Under the pieces are notes generated by a model that was not told where the DNA came from, searched no databases, and was given only the letters and a program-made list of their open reading frames with translations. Made by a program: the position numbers and the translations under genes. 64,000 nt of DNA from Gloeomargarita lithophora Alchichica-D10 (GTDB lineage Bacteria > Cyanobacteriota > Cyanobacteriia > Gloeomargaritales > Gloeomargaritaceae): positions 1,415,699-1,479,698 of the forward strand of contig NZ_CP017675.1 of assembly GCF_001870225.1 (NCBI RefSeq), in the 5' to 3' direction. How positions within the stretch are numbered: the stretch's first letter is position 1; each line of letters opens with the position of its first letter. This document shows positions 51,108 through 61,164 of the stretch, one piece after another.

Positions 51108-54100
51108 ATGAGTCATTCCCCATTGCCCTGGTTGACGGACGAGCGTGATGCCTGCGGGGTCGGATTTATTGCGGATCGGCGGGGGCGGGTGAGCCATGAC
51201 CTGGTAACCCAAGCATTGAGTGCCCTCACCTGTCTGGAGCATCGGGGGGGGTGCAGTGCCGACCGGGATTCCGGGGATGGGGCGGGGTTGATGACGGGTT
51301 TGCCCTGGGGTATTTTGCAGTCCTGGGCGGATGCGCCGGGTTTGCCTCCCTTGGGGCGGGGTCGGACGGGGGTGGGAATGGTATTTTTGCCCCCGGATGC
51401 GGTGGCGGCGGCGCAGGAATGGCTGACCCAGGAGTTGCAAGCCGGGGGCTTGACGGTGCTGGGCTGGCGGCAAGTGCCGGTGCGCCCGGAGGTCTTGGGG
51501 GTGCAGGCGCGGCAAAATTGTCCGGCGATTGCCCAGGTGGTGGTGACACATCCAGAATTACAAAGTGATGCTTTAGAACAGCATTTGTACCTGACTCGTA
51601 AACGGTTGGAGCAACAAGCCGGGGCGCAAATTTGGGGACAGGATTTTTATATTTGTTCTCTTTCTTGCCAGACGATTGTTTATAAGGGGATGGTGCGCTC
51701 GGCGGTATTGGGGGAATTTTACCGGGATTTGCAGGACGAACGGTATCAAAGTGCGTTTGCGATTTATCACCGCCGCTTTAGTACAAATACGTTACCCAAA
51801 TGGCCGTTGGCTCAGCCGATGCGTTTGTTGGGGCACAACGGGGAAATTAATACTTTGTTGGGCAATATCAACTGGATGATGGCGCGGGAGTCGAGTTTTG
51901 CCCATCCCCTGTGGAACGGTCGCTTGGCGGATATTCAGCCGGTGGTGAATTTGAAAAATAGCGATTCGGCCAATCTGGACAATAGTTTGGAGTTGCTGGT
52001 GCGTTCTGGGCGCAGTCCGTTGGAAGCCATGATGATGCTGATCCCGGAGGCGTACCAACATCAGCCGGAATTGGCCGATTACCCGGCGGTGGCGGATTTT
52101 TATGAGTATTATGCCGGTTTACAGGAAGCCTGGGACGGGCCGGCGTTGATCGTCTTTGGGGATGGCAACCTGGTGGGGGCGACGTTGGATCGCAATGGTC
52201 TGCGACCCGCCCGTTATGTGCTGACCCAGGATGATTGGGTGATTGTGGCTTCGGAGGCGGGGGTGGTGGATATTCCCGCCCAGCAGGTGGTGGCCAAGGG
52301 GCGTTTGGGGCCGGGGCAAATGCTGGCGGTGGATTTGGCGAAAGGGGAACTGCTCACCAATTGGACGATCAAACAGCAGGTGGCGCAACGTTTGCCCTAC
52401 GGGGATTGGGTTAAGCAATATCGGCACCCATTGTCACCCCAGCCCTTTCAGGATAGTTGTCAGTACGATGAAGTGACTTTACTGCGCTACCAAACCGCCT
52501 TTGGCTACACCGCTGAAGATGTGGAAATGGTGATCGAACCGATGGCGAGTACGGGCAAGGAACCCACGTTTTGCATGGGGGATGATGCGCCCTTGGCGGT
52601 GCTGTCGGCGCAGCCCCATGTGCTCTATGACTATTTCAAACAGCGGTTTGCCCAGGTGACCAACCCGCCGATTGACCCCCTGCGGGAGAGTTTGGTCATG
52701 TCGCTGGAGATGGGGCTGGGGGCGAGGGGGAATTTGCTCCAGGCGCGCCCGGAGGATGCCCGGCAGGTGTGGCTCAGTTCGCCGGTGCTGAATGAACGGG
52801 AATTGCAGAGGGTGAAAACCGGGGTAGTTCCGGCGCAAGAAATTAGTACGTTGTTTGACTTGAATGGAGCCTGCGACAATCTAAAAAATGCCCTGGCTGA
52901 CCTGGGCGAGCGGGCGGTACAGGCGGTGCAAAAAGGGGCGGAAATTCTCATCCTCAGCGACCGCTTGGAGGAACTCACAGCCACCCGCACCTGGTTGCCG
53001 CCGTTGTTGGCGGTGGGGGCGGTGCATCACCATTTGATTGGCCGGGGACTGCGTTTGCGGGTGTCGTTGGTGGTGGAGACGGCGCAGTGTTGGAGTACGC
53101 ACCATTTCGCCGGTTTGATTGGCTACGGGGCGAGTGCGGTCTGTCCTTACCTGGCGTTGGAGACGGTGCGCCAGTGGTGGCAAGATGCGAAAACCCAAAC
53201 CCTGATGGGGCAGGGCAAGATCAGCCGTTGTACGTTGGTGGAAGCCCAGGGCAATTATCGGGCGGCGGTGGAGGCGGGCTTGCTGAAAATCCTGTCCAAG
53301 ATGGGGATTTCCCTGTTGTCGAGCTACCACGGGGCGCAGATTTTTGAAATTTTGGGCTTGGGCCGTGAGGTGGTGGATACCAGTTTCCGGGGCACGATTT
53401 CCCAGTTGGGGGGGTTGAACTTGGCGGAATTGAACCAGGAAATTTGCCGGATGCACCAGCGGGCGTTCCCGGAGTTGACCCAGAAGAAGCTGGAAAATCT
53501 CGGTTTTGTCCAAGCCCGTCCCCGGGGGGAATACCACATGAATTCCCCGGAGATGGCCAAGTTATTACACAAGGCGGTGCGAACCGGGACTGCGGCGGCA
53601 TTTACCACCTATCAGCAATTGCTAGAAAACCGTCCCCCCACGGCGCCCCGGGATTTATTGACCCTGGCGAGCGACCGAGCGGCGATTCCTTTGACAGAGG
53701 TGGAACCGGCCAGTGAGATTGTCCGCCGTTTTTGCACGGGCGGGATGTCCCTGGGAGCCTTGTCCCGGGAAGCCCACGAGGTCTTGGCGATTGCCATGAA
53801 CCGGTTGGGGGGCAAATCCAACTCCGGGGAGGGGGGGGAAGACCCGGTGCGGTTCCAGGTGTTGGCGGATGTGGACGAGGCTGGTCATTCTCCCACCATG
53901 CCCCACCTAAACGGCCTCCGCAATGGGGATACGGCCAGTTCGGCGATTAAGCAGGTGGCTTCCGGGCGATTTGGGGTCACGCCGGGGTATTTGATGCAGG
54001 CCAAGCAGATTGAAATCAAGATGGCGCAGGGAGCCAAACCGGGGGAGGGGGGGCAACTGCCGGGGCCAAAGGTCAGCCCCTACATTGCCCTGTTGCGCCG

Positions 54101-55673
54101 TTCCAAACCGGGGGTGTCGTTGATTTCGCCGCCGCCCCACCACGATATTTATTCCATCGAAGACCTGGCGCAGTTGATTTTTGACCTGCATCAGGTGAAT
54201 CCGCGGGCGAAAGTGTCGGTGAAATTGGTGGCGGAAATCGGCATCGGCACGGTGGCGGCTGGGGTGGCCAAAGCCAACGCCGATGTGATCCAAATCTCCG
54301 GCCACGATGGGGGCACGGGCGCATCGCCTTTGAGTTCGATCAAACACGCCGGTACCCCCTGGGAGTTGGGCTTGACGGAGGTGCATCGGGTACTTTTGCA
54401 CAACCAACTGCGGGACCGGGTGACCCTGCGGGTGGATGGGGGCTTAAAAACCGGTTGGGATGTGGTGCTGGCGGCCTTGATGGGCGGGGAAGAGTTTGGC
54501 TTCGGTTCGGTGGCGATGATTGCCGCCGGGTGCATCATGGCGCGGGTGTGCCACACGAATAACTGCCCGGTGGGGGTGGCGACCCAGCGGGAGGATTTGC
54601 GGCGGAGATTTCCGGGTTTGCCGGAGCAGGTGGTGCATTTTTTCCTGTTTATCGCTGAGGAGGTGCGGCAGACTTTAGCTGAGTTGGGCTACCGTTCCTT
54701 GAATGAAATCATTGGACGAGCCGACCTGCTCCAACCCCGGCAGGTGACGGTCAGCAAAACCCAGGGCTTGAACCCAGCGGCCTTGACCCAACTGCCCGAT
54801 ACCCGTACCGACAGGGATTGGCTGAACCATGAAGCAGTGCATAGTAATGGAACGGTACTGGATGATGGGTTATTAGCAAAGCCGGACGTGCAAAGGGCGA
54901 TCCAAAACCACGGAACGGTGACGGTAAATGTGCCCTTGGTCAACACCGACCGCAGTGTGGGGGCGCGCCTCGCCGGGGAAATTGCCCGCCATTACGGGGA
55001 TGATGGCTTTCAAGGGCAGATTACCCTGCAAGCGAAAGGCAGTGCGGGGCAGAGTTTTGGGGCATTTAATCTCCCTGGCATGACCCTGCATCTCACCGGC
55101 GAGGCCAACGATTATGTGGGCAAGGGTATGCACGGCGGGGAAATTATCCTGGTGCCCGACCCGGACTTGGCCTGTGACCCCAGTGCCCAGGTGATCCTTG
55201 GTAATACCTGTCTGTACGGAGCCACGGGCGGGCGGTTGTTTGCCTACGGGCGGGCTGGGGAACGATTTGCGGTGCGCAATTCCCTGGCGCAGGCGGTGAT
55301 TGAGGGGGCGGGTGACCACTGTTGCGAATACATGACCGGCGGGGTGGTGGTGGTACTGGGGCCAGTGGGGCGCAATGTGGCCGCAGGCATGACCGGCGGG
55401 TTGGCCTATTTCTTGGATGAAACGGGGAATTTCCCCCCCCAGGTGAACCCGGAGATTGTCAAAATCCAGCGGGTCACCAGCCCGGTGGGTGCCCGCCAAT
55501 TGTATGACCTGATTGCCACCCACCAGGAACGCACCGGGAGCCGCAAAGCCCAGGCCATTTTGACCCAGTGGGCACATTATTTGCCCCAATTTTGGCAGGT
55601 GGTGCCCCCCTCGGAAGCGGCCAGCCCAGAGGCCACCGAGAGCTTAAGCCCTGCCATCCTGGAACCGGTTTAA
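51108..55673 (+). CDS. glsF: Ferredoxin-dependent glutamate synthase (Fd-GOGAT)
   Basis: 1521 residues from ATG 51108. Synthesises two glutamates from glutamine and 2-oxoglutarate with reduced ferredoxin. The class II amidotransferase starts near Cys16 ([13 protein letters not shown]). The central domain leads to FMN-binding and cluster motifs, among them [29 protein letters not shown] and [15 protein letters not shown], whose Cys residues bind the 3Fe-4S cluster. The C-terminal GXGXG-type beta-helix ([36 protein letters not shown]) is complete. No small NADPH subunit is adjacent, in keeping with the ferredoxin type. The upstream tandem ferredoxins may supply electrons. Confidence 0.97.
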   Translation: MSHSPLPWLTDERDACGVGFIADRRGRVSHDLVTQALSALTCLEHRGGCSADRDSGDGAGLMTGLPWGILQSWADAPGLPPLGRGRTGVGMVFLPPDAVAAAQEWLTQELQAGGLTVLGWRQVPVRPEVLGVQARQNCPAIAQVVVTHPELQSDALEQHLYLTRKRLEQQAGAQIWGQDFYICSLSCQTIVYKGMVRSAVLGEFYRDLQDERYQSAFAIYHRRFSTNTLPKWPLAQPMRLLGHNGEINTLLGNINWMMARESSFAHPLWNGRLADIQPVVNLKNSDSANLDNSLELLVRSGRSPLEAMMMLIPEAYQHQPELADYPAVADFYEYYAGLQEAWDGPALIVFGDGNLVGATLDRNGLRPARYVLTQDDWVIVASEAGVVDIPAQQVVAKGRLGPGQMLAVDLAKGELLTNWTIKQQVAQRLPYGDWVKQYRHPLSPQPFQDSCQYDEVTLLRYQTAFGYTAEDVEMVIEPMASTGKEPTFCMGDDAPLAVLSAQPHVLYDYFKQRFAQVTNPPIDPLRESLVMSLEMGLGARGNLLQARPEDARQVWLSSPVLNERELQRVKTGVVPAQEISTLFDLNGACDNLKNALADLGERAVQAVQKGAEILILSDRLEELTATRTWLPPLLAVGAVHHHLIGRGLRLRVSLVVETAQCWSTHHFAGLIGYGASAVCPYLALETVRQWWQDAKTQTLMGQGKISRCTLVEAQGNYRAAVEAGLLKILSKMGISLLSSYHGAQIFEILGLGREVVDTSFRGTISQLGGLNLAELNQEICRMHQRAFPELTQKKLENLGFVQARPRGEYHMNSPEMAKLLHKAVRTGTAAAFTTYQQLLENRPPTAPRDLLTLASDRAAIPLTEVEPASEIVRRFCTGGMSLGALSREAHEVLAIAMNRLGGKSNSGEGGEDPVRFQVLADVDEAGHSPTMPHLNGLRNGDTASSAIKQVASGRFGVTPGYLMQAKQIEIKMAQGAKPGEGGQLPGPKVSPYIALLRRSKPGVSLISPPPHHDIYSIEDLAQLIFDLHQVNPRAKVSVKLVAEIGIGTVAAGVAKANADVIQISGHDGGTGASPLSSIKHAGTPWELGLTEVHRVLLHNQLRDRVTLRVDGGLKTGWDVVLAALMGGEEFGFGSVAMIAAGCIMARVCHTNNCPVGVATQREDLRRRFPGLPEQVVHFFLFIAEEVRQTLAELGYRSLNEIIGRADLLQPRQVTVSKTQGLNPAALTQLPDTRTDRDWLNHEAVHSNGTVLDDGLLAKPDVQRAIQNHGTVTVNVPLVNTDRSVGARLAGEIARHYGDDGFQGQITLQAKGSAGQSFGAFNLPGMTLHLTGEANDYVGKGMHGGEIILVPDPDLACDPSAQVILGNTCLYGATGGRLFAYGRAGERFAVRNSLAQAVIEGAGDHCCEYMTGGVVVVLGPVGRNVAAGMTGGLAYFLDETGNFPPQVNPEIVKIQRVTSPVGARQLYDLIATHQERTGSRKAQAILTQWAHYLPQFWQVVPPSEAASPEATESLSPAILEPV

Positions 55674-55679
55674 TCGGGT

Positions 55680-55789
55680 GGACACCTCTACTCATAGGTC
55701 GCAGGGGCACCGCCCCCGTCCCTGGTTCTCAGTAATACCGGCATTTCAACGAGATGACTTTCTGCTGGTACAAACTAATAAAGGTGTCC
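55680..55789 (+). repeat. Dispersed MITE-like repeat, copy I (110 bp, perfect 4-bp target duplication)
   Basis: 110 bases with inverted ends GGACACCTCTA and TAAAGGTGTCC (the outer seven perfect). Both flanks are GGGT (55676-55679 and 55790-55793), a target duplication different from TTTA at the other copies, so it is a true insertion. Interior: CATAGGTCGCAGGGGCACC, GCCCCCGTCCCTGGTTCTC, AACGAGATGACTTTCTGCTGG and CAAACTAATAAAG. It begins 7 bases after the glsF stop. Confidence 0.9.
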
Positions 55790-55835
55790 GGGTGGGAATC
55801 AGGCTAAAATTAAAACCGGCTTCTGAGGTATAGCG

Positions 55836-57110
55836 TTGCTGGGCTGGTTAATCATGATGCTCCTCCTGGTGGGGGGTCTGGGCGGTTGGTGGTTTGACCA
55901 CTGGCTCCGCCGTCGTTCCCAAAATTCGCTCCATCTCAGCCGGGGGGGCTGGCAGATGGAAGTGCAAGAAGATGACCATTACCGTTGGCGGGGGCATCTG
56001 GAATGGATCAATCCCAGCCATCGCTTCGAGGTCATGGTGCCAGAGTGTACTGTACAAGTAAAGCTTTTGTCCCGCTATGATTTGGCTGGAATTGGGGTAA
56101 AAACCGAGTTAATTTCCCACCACCCGGATGCCCCAACCCGACCGGATGGGTATTGGTTGGCACGGATTATCAAAACCCGCCAACGGATAGGGCTGGAGGT
56201 GACCGTGGATATTACGGGCGGGGATTTAACCGGCTTGCAGGCCGCCTGGGTGCAGTTGCGCTACGTTACCTACGGGCCAGGGGGGTGGGTGCCTCGGTAT
56301 CAGCATATTGTTTTGCCCTTGGCGTTTCCCGACCCCACCCGCACCATCGTCAGCCGTCATACCCCTTGGCGGGCGGAAATTTTATTGATCCGCACCCATC
56401 TGCTCTGCCATTTGGATGACCCGGTGGCGGTGATCAAACGCTATGCCCAAGCCCATGCCCTCCCCGGCGATATGGTGGTCTTGGGGGAAACCCCGGTGGC
56501 AATTATGCAGGGGCGGTGGCGCCATCCCCAACAAATCCGTACTGGCTGGTTGGCGCGGCACTTATGCACGTTTTTTTTACCCACGTCGAGTCTGGCGACT
56601 GCCTGCGGTTTACAAAGTCTGATTGACCTGGTGGGCTGGCCGCAGGTGTTGGGGGCGTTTTTGGTGGGGGCGGTGGCCAAGCTGGCGGGACGACCGGGGG
56701 TTTTTTACCAGTTGGCGGGGGAGCAGGCGGCTTTGATTGACGATGTGACCGGCACTTTGCCCCCCTACGACCAGTTTGTGGTACTGGGGCCGACCCGTCC
56801 CCAGACCGTGGTGGGGGAGATCAAGGAACAAACCGGGTTGGCGGCGGCCATTGTGGATGTGAACGACTTGAAAGCAGTTAGAATACTAGCAGCCACCGGG
56901 GATGTAAACCTGGAATTGTTGACCCGTGTTTTGGTGGATAACCCCGCCGGTAATGCGGATGAGCAAACCCCCCTGCTGTTGATTCGTCCCCTCCCCCCGG
57001 AACCCAAACCCCCGGAGCCGTTTACCCCTGACTATGCTGACGATCCGAGCGCCCCACCCCCAAGAATGGAAGACGATCCCGACCCCCACGGGGGCTGGCG
57101 ACCGGCGTGA
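55836..57110 (+). CDS. F420-0:gamma-glutamyl ligase-like protein (CofE-type)
   Basis: 424 residues with a TTG start at 55836; ATG 55854 or 55857 is possible. N-terminal hydrophobic helix (LLLVGGLGGWWFDHWL), a beta region (about 40-170), then a region like CofE/MurF ligases: RTHLLCHLDDPVAVIKRYAQAHALPGDMVVLGETPVAIMQGRW (about 188-230) and FYQLAGEQAALIDDVTGTLPPYDQFVVLGP. The C-terminus is proline-rich and acidic. Cyanobacteria do not make F420 as far as I know, so the substrate is unclear. The tail overlaps the next GNAT gene by 77 bases. Confidence 0.75.
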   Translation: MLGWLIMMLLLVGGLGGWWFDHWLRRRSQNSLHLSRGGWQMEVQEDDHYRWRGHLEWINPSHRFEVMVPECTVQVKLLSRYDLAGIGVKTELISHHPDAPTRPDGYWLARIIKTRQRIGLEVTVDITGGDLTGLQAAWVQLRYVTYGPGGWVPRYQHIVLPLAFPDPTRTIVSRHTPWRAEILLIRTHLLCHLDDPVAVIKRYAQAHALPGDMVVLGETPVAIMQGRWRHPQQIRTGWLARHLCTFFLPTSSLATACGLQSLIDLVGWPQVLGAFLVGAVAKLAGRPGVFYQLAGEQAALIDDVTGTLPPYDQFVVLGPTRPQTVVGEIKEQTGLAAAIVDVNDLKAVRILAATGDVNLELLTRVLVDNPAGNADEQTPLLLIRPLPPEPKPPEPFTPDYADDPSAPPPRMEDDPDPHGGWRPA

Positions 57111-58014
57111 ACCCACGGGTCTGACCTGGGTGGCGTTGGAATCGGGGCAACTGGTGGGGGCGATTCATGTTTTGCCCTTTAACCGTAGTCGCAGTACCTG
57201 GCAGGTGAAATGGGTGACCAGCACCACCCTGGCGGTGGGTTCCCAGTTGTTGCGGTATGCCCTGGAGACGGTTTTGGAAGCTCGCACCTGGGTCTTGGAA
57301 ATCACTACCCAGGACAGTGACACCCTGGCGTTGTACCGCCAAAACGGGTTTCAACCCCTGGCGCACTGCACCTATTGGCATTTGCACGGAGAAGCCCTCA
57401 CCGCCCTCGCCCAGGCTCCGGTGGAAGCCCCCAGCCTCAGCCTGGTGGGGAATGGGGATGCCTATTTGCGCTACCAACTGGATACGGTGGCCATGCCGCC
57501 CCTGGTACGGCAAGTATTTGACCGCCATCCCCAGGATTTTATGGTGCCTGTGTGGCAGACCCTTTGGTATCAATGGCGGGCGTGGCAGGGGCAATCCCGA
57601 CCGATGCAGAACTATGTCTTTGAACCCCAGCGCAAGGCGGCGATTGGCTATTTTTGCCTGGGGTTTGACCCCCACGCCCCCCAACCCCATGCGGTGGATT
57701 TGACCGTCCATCCCGCCTACACTTGGCTATACCCCCAATTGCTGGCCTATTTAGCCCGTTTAGTCCCCCCGGAACCGGGACTGCGGTTGGCCTGTATGGA
57801 TTATCAACCGGAGCGGGAAGCCTGTTTCCAGTGGGCGGGTGCCGTCCCCCAGGGGGAAACCCTGTGGATGTCCCGTTCCGTGTGGCACAAACTGCGGGAG
57901 GCCAAGCTGAACCTGCAAGAACTGCCCAGTCTGGCGGAAGTTTTGCCCCATTTGCAACCCGTTCCCCTCACCCGCCGGGATTCCTTGGCGGGGGATCAGA
58001 ACATGGCACAATAA
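57034..58014 (+). CDS. GNAT-like acetyltransferase domain protein
   Basis: 326 residues. The N-terminal region has GLTWVALESGQLVGAIHVLPF (about 29-49) and LRYALETVLEARTWVLEITTQDSDTLALYRQNGFQPL (about 73-109), a GNAT-like motif A/B arrangement, including the DTLALYRQNGF end. The C-terminal half (about 120-320) shows a second, weaker repeat of the fold (YLLAYLARLVPPEPGLRLACMDYQPEREACFQWAGA). Substrate unknown. It starts within the CofE-like gene in another frame, 77 bases overlap, which is unusually long for this genome; it may imply coupling or a late start for this frame. Confidence 0.68.
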   Translation: MLTIRAPHPQEWKTIPTPTGAGDRREPTGLTWVALESGQLVGAIHVLPFNRSRSTWQVKWVTSTTLAVGSQLLRYALETVLEARTWVLEITTQDSDTLALYRQNGFQPLAHCTYWHLHGEALTALAQAPVEAPSLSLVGNGDAYLRYQLDTVAMPPLVRQVFDRHPQDFMVPVWQTLWYQWRAWQGQSRPMQNYVFEPQRKAAIGYFCLGFDPHAPQPHAVDLTVHPAYTWLYPQLLAYLARLVPPEPGLRLACMDYQPEREACFQWAGAVPQGETLWMSRSVWHKLREAKLNLQELPSLAEVLPHLQPVPLTRRDSLAGDQNMAQ

Positions 58015-58040
58015 CATGGCACAATGACCCTAAGGTGCCA

Positions 58041-58502
58041 ATGGTAGCGATGGTTGTCGGTTTGGGTTTGGATATTGGTCGGAAACGGATTGGGGTGGCC
58101 ATCAGTGACCCCACGGGTTTGCTGGCAACGGGTCTGCCCACCCTTACCTGGCCGACCGCTCCCCAGGCTTTGGCGCAGATTGTCCAAGTGCGTCACCCCC
58201 AGGTGCTGGTGGTGGGTTTGCCCGCCTATCCCGATGGCCGTCCCAGTGCCCAAACCCGCTATACCCAAAAGCAGGGGGGGTATCTGGGGCGATGCCTGCA
58301 TCTGCCGGTGGTTTATGTGGATGAAGTGCTCACCTCCTGGAGTGCCGCCCAAACCCTCGACCGTCGCCGGTATCGGAGCGAGGCGGACTACCGAGCAGCG
58401 GTGGATCAACAGGCGGCGATTTTAATCGTGCAACAGTGGCTCGATTCCCATTCCTTTCATTCTGGAGACAACTATGGGTCGAAATTCCCAACAAAATTTT
58501 GA
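58041..58502 (+). CDS. ruvX: RuvX/YqgF family Holliday-junction resolvase
   Basis: 153 residues from ATG 58041. RNase H-like fold with the motif GLGLDIGRKRIGVAISDPTG (about 6-25; Asp and Gly conserved), VVGLPAYPDGRPSAQTR (about 57-73), and YVDEVLTSWSAAQ (about 95-107). Family members resolve junctions or process rRNA 5' ends. An upstream extension of the frame to 57723 lies within the GNAT gene and was not used. Overlaps the DUF3727 gene by 29 bases. Confidence 0.93.
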   Translation: MVAMVVGLGLDIGRKRIGVAISDPTGLLATGLPTLTWPTAPQALAQIVQVRHPQVLVVGLPAYPDGRPSAQTRYTQKQGGYLGRCLHLPVVYVDEVLTSWSAAQTLDRRRYRSEADYRAAVDQQAAILIVQQWLDSHSFHSGDNYGSKFPTKF

Positions 58503-59022
58503 CCTACCGGCGCAGGTGGTGCTGGTGGATGACCGGGGCCGTTCTTTGGCCTGCTATGTGGATCGCACCCTGGAGGTGGACGAACGCCCCTATCTGCTGC
58601 TTCTCCCGGTGGATGTGCCGGTGGAAATGTTCGCCTGGAATGAGGCGGAAGATACGCTTTTGGACTTAGAAGAAGACGAAATGGCGACCATTTTGCCCAT
58701 CGCCCGGGACATCCTGGCGGAGCAAAATCTCACCCTCTTGGACACCGCCCTCACCCTCACCGCCCAGGGGGAACTGCCGGACGACCAGGAAACCCTGTTT
58801 TTGGACTACGAAGCCCAGGAAGGGGAAGTGGAATCCGAGGAATTTCAAGAACTGGGGGTGTTTTACCACGAAGGTCGTCGCTACGGGGTTTATACCCCCC
58901 TCGACCCCCTATTATTTTTCGCCCGCTTGAACAGCCAAGGCCAACCGGAACCCCTCTCTGCCGAAGAGATGGAGCGCATTGGCCCCCGCTTGGAAGCCGA
59001 GTTGTTGAGTGATTTAGATTAA
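58474..59022 (+). CDS. DUF3727 domain protein
   Basis: 182 residues from ATG 58474. Strongly acidic (for example WNEAEDTLLDLEEDEMATILPIARDIL, about 52-78). The DUF3727 hallmark is the run of DRTLEVDERPYLLLLPVDVPVEMFAW (about 28-53) with later YHEGRRYGVYTPLDPLLFFARL. Cyanobacterial and plastid-conserved, function not established; often beside ruvX/yqgF in cyanobacteria. Overlaps ruvX at the 5' end and cobM at the 3' end by 4 bases (opposite strands). Confidence 0.85.
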   Translation: MGRNSQQNFDLPAQVVLVDDRGRSLACYVDRTLEVDERPYLLLLPVDVPVEMFAWNEAEDTLLDLEEDEMATILPIARDILAEQNLTLLDTALTLTAQGELPDDQETLFLDYEAQEGEVESEEFQELGVFYHEGRRYGVYTPLDPLLFFARLNSQGQPEPLSAEEMERIGPRLEAELLSDLD

Positions 59023-59759
59023 GGTCGAAACAAATGCCGATGCTCCGGGTGGTACAGGTGGGAACGCGCCGCCCCCGCACCAAACACCGGGCTAATTACA
59101 TATAATGCCGTGCGGGTTAAATTTTCCCGGTGGGTCAGAGCGGCCATTTGGTCTAAGGGCACCAGCCAGATTTGCTCCTGGGGCCAACCCAACCGATGAC
59201 AGACCGCCACCAGGGTATCGGCGGGGTAATGTTTTTGTAATTCAGCTTGCGCCGTGTCCACCAACCGGGCACTGAGATACAGCCCCAGGGTTGCCCGATG
59301 GGCGGCCAGATCAGCGAGATTTTCCGGCATGGGGGTGACCCCGGCAGTGCGGGTGAGGATCACGGTTTGCACCAACTCCGGCACCGTCCATTCCGTGGTC
59401 AATCGGGCCGCCGCCAACTGCATTGCCCCCACGCCGGGGATAATTTCGACCCCAATACCCGCCTGTTCTAAAGCATGAATTTGCTCATGGATCGCCCCGT
59501 ACAAACTCAAATCCCCGGAGTGTAAACGCAGGACGAGTTTACCCGCTTTGACCCGCTCAATCATCACCGGCAAAATCGCTTCTAACGTTAAACTCTTGGT
59601 GGCAATGCGTTCACAATCCGGGCGGGTCAAGGCAACAATCCCCGGCGGCACCAATGAATCCGCATAGACCACCACATCGGCGGTTTTGATCAACCGTTCC
59701 GCCCGCACGGTGAGTAATTCCGGGTCACCCGGTCCGGCACCGACTAAATAAATTTTCAT
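59019..59759 (-). CDS. cobM: Precorrin-4 C11-methyltransferase
   Basis: 246 residues. Adds the C11 methyl group in cobalamin synthesis, using SAM. Typical class III methyltransferase signatures: VYLVGAGPGDPELLTVRAERLIKTADVVVYADSLV (N-terminal, as KIYLVGAGPGDPELLT), LRLHSGDLSLYGAIHEQ (about 77-93), IIPGVGAMQLAAARL (about 105-119) and YLSARL. Start at 59759 is on ATG immediately after the Uma2 stop (59756), overlapping by 4. No other cob genes are in the window, so the pathway is scattered. Confidence 0.96.
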   Translation of the reverse strand: MKIYLVGAGPGDPELLTVRAERLIKTADVVVYADSLVPPGIVALTRPDCERIATKSLTLEAILPVMIERVKAGKLVLRLHSGDLSLYGAIHEQIHALEQAGIGVEIIPGVGAMQLAAARLTTEWTVPELVQTVILTRTAGVTPMPENLADLAAHRATLGLYLSARLVDTAQAELQKHYPADTLVAVCHRLGWPQEQIWLVPLDQMAALTHRENLTRTALYVISPVFGAGAARSHLYHPEHRHLFRP

Positions 59760-60310
59760 GCCGTTGGAAATAAAGGAGCGAGGGGGAAATTGACCGTAGT
59801 ATTCGGCAGGGAAATCACCTGCTCCGGTCGGTGAATAGCTGGGCTGGGATAACCTTTTTGATGCGGTTTTGTGAATACTTCAAGTTGATTGTCCACTAAA
59901 TTAATTAACCAATAGTTACTAATACCAGCTTGGGCATAAAGCATGGCTTTTATCTCCCGGTCGTAGGCCAGGGAAGTATCAGCGATTTCGATGATTAAAA
60001 TAATATCCCCAGGGGTCGGATGGGCGGTTAAATAATTCCCGGTTTTGACAATAACCATATCCGGTTCCGGTTCACTCTCATCCAACAGGGTGATCGGGTC
60101 TTGACATCGGAGCCTCCATTCTGTGGGTAAACGGGGGATCAAAAGTTGCAATAAATTCATGCAACAGACGGTGTGGCGTGTCCCTTGGGGAGACATAAAT
60201 TGTAATTGACCGGCAATCAATTCGACCCGCTCATCCGGGGGAAAATACCCTTCGGCAATAAGGCGGTGATACTGGGTCAAAGTCAATATTAGGGTCTGAA
60301 TGGGGGTCAT
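59756..60310 (-). CDS. Uma2 family putative endonuclease
   Basis: 184 residues without the C-terminal coiled coil seen in the other two. Motifs: SEPEPDMVIVKTGNYLTAHPTPGDIILIIEIADTSLAYDREIKAMLYAQAGISNYWLINL (about 73-132), with the PD...E..D/E core and the YYWI-type segment as NYWLINL. Third of three Uma2 proteins in this window, and the only one lacking the tail. It overlaps cobM by four bases; a functional link between the two is not evident. Confidence 0.9.
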   Translation of the reverse strand: MTPIQTLILTLTQYHRLIAEGYFPPDERVELIAGQLQFMSPQGTRHTVCCMNLLQLLIPRLPTEWRLRCQDPITLLDESEPEPDMVIVKTGNYLTAHPTPGDIILIIEIADTSLAYDREIKAMLYAQAGISNYWLINLVDNQLEVFTKPHQKGYPSPAIHRPEQVISLPNTTVNFPLAPLFPTA

Positions 60311-60409
60311 AAATCTTCAACCAAACGTGATAAACTCCATGATTAACGCAAACTTAAAACTAAGCTAAACCATACGTCCAGAATTAGCCATTCATTTTTT
60401 GGAGTACCC

Positions 60410-61123
60410 GTGGCGCAAACCACCCCAGACTCGCCCCATACCCTCGCCATTGACATCGGTGGCAGTGGCATCAAAGCCCTGATTTTGAATGCAACGGGGG
60501 AGCCAGTAAGTCCCAGAGAACGGCAGGAAACCCCCCACCCGGCGCAACCGGAACCCATGCTGGCGATTATGTGTGCCCTCGCCCAGGGCAAAACCTACGA
60601 CCGGGTTTCGGTGGGATTTCCGGGGGTGGTCTGCCAGGGGGTGACGGCCACGGCGGCCAATCTGCATCCCGACTGGCTGGGGGTGAATTTGCAACAGCAC
60701 CTTCAGGAACGTTTACAGGCACCCGTGCGGGTGATTAACGATGCGGATATGCAGGGGTACGGTGCCATCCAGGGCACGGGGGTAGAATTGGTGATCACCC
60801 TAGGCACGGGGGTGGGTTCGGCCTTGTTTACCCAGGGGTATTTGGTTCCGAATCTGGAACTGGCGCATCACCCCTTTCGCAAGGACGCTACCTATGAACA
60901 ATACCTCGGCCAAGCCGCTCGCCAACGGGATGGTTCCCGGAAATGGAACCGCCGGTTACAAAAAGCCTTGACCCAGTGGCAAACCCTGTTTTATTGCGAC
61001 TGTCTCTACCTCGGTGGGGGGAATGCGAAGCACATTGATTTTGACCTACCCCCCGGCGTACAAACCGTATCTAATGTGGCTGGTTTGCTCGGTGGCATTG
61101 CCCTTTGGCGGGATGAAGGTTAA
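60410..61123 (+). CDS. ROK-family kinase, polyphosphate/ATP glucokinase-like
   Basis: 237 residues with a GTG start at 60410. ROK sugar kinase pattern: LAIDIGGSGIKALILNATGEPV (about 12-33), SVGFPGVV, DADMQGYGAIQGTGVELVITLGTGVGSALFTQG (about 121-154), with Asp in NDAD as catalytic base. The resemblance to PpgK (polyphosphate glucokinase) is good, with the typical 240-260 residue length and the C-terminal LGGGNAKHI. A hexokinase of the Glk type is the alternative. Divergent from the Uma2 gene. Confidence 0.85.
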   Translation: MAQTTPDSPHTLAIDIGGSGIKALILNATGEPVSPRERQETPHPAQPEPMLAIMCALAQGKTYDRVSVGFPGVVCQGVTATAANLHPDWLGVNLQQHLQERLQAPVRVINDADMQGYGAIQGTGVELVITLGTGVGSALFTQGYLVPNLELAHHPFRKDATYEQYLGQAARQRDGSRKWNRRLQKALTQWQTLFYCDCLYLGGGNAKHIDFDLPPGVQTVSNVAGLLGGIALWRDEG

Positions 61124-61164
61124 GCGGCTATAGTGTGAAGCAATGCCCTCAAATTTGAGTTCCC

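Noticed and set aside
57723..58040. N-terminal extension of RuvX
   Set aside because: Overlaps the GNAT gene in another frame and lacks family sequence; the ATG at 58041 fits.
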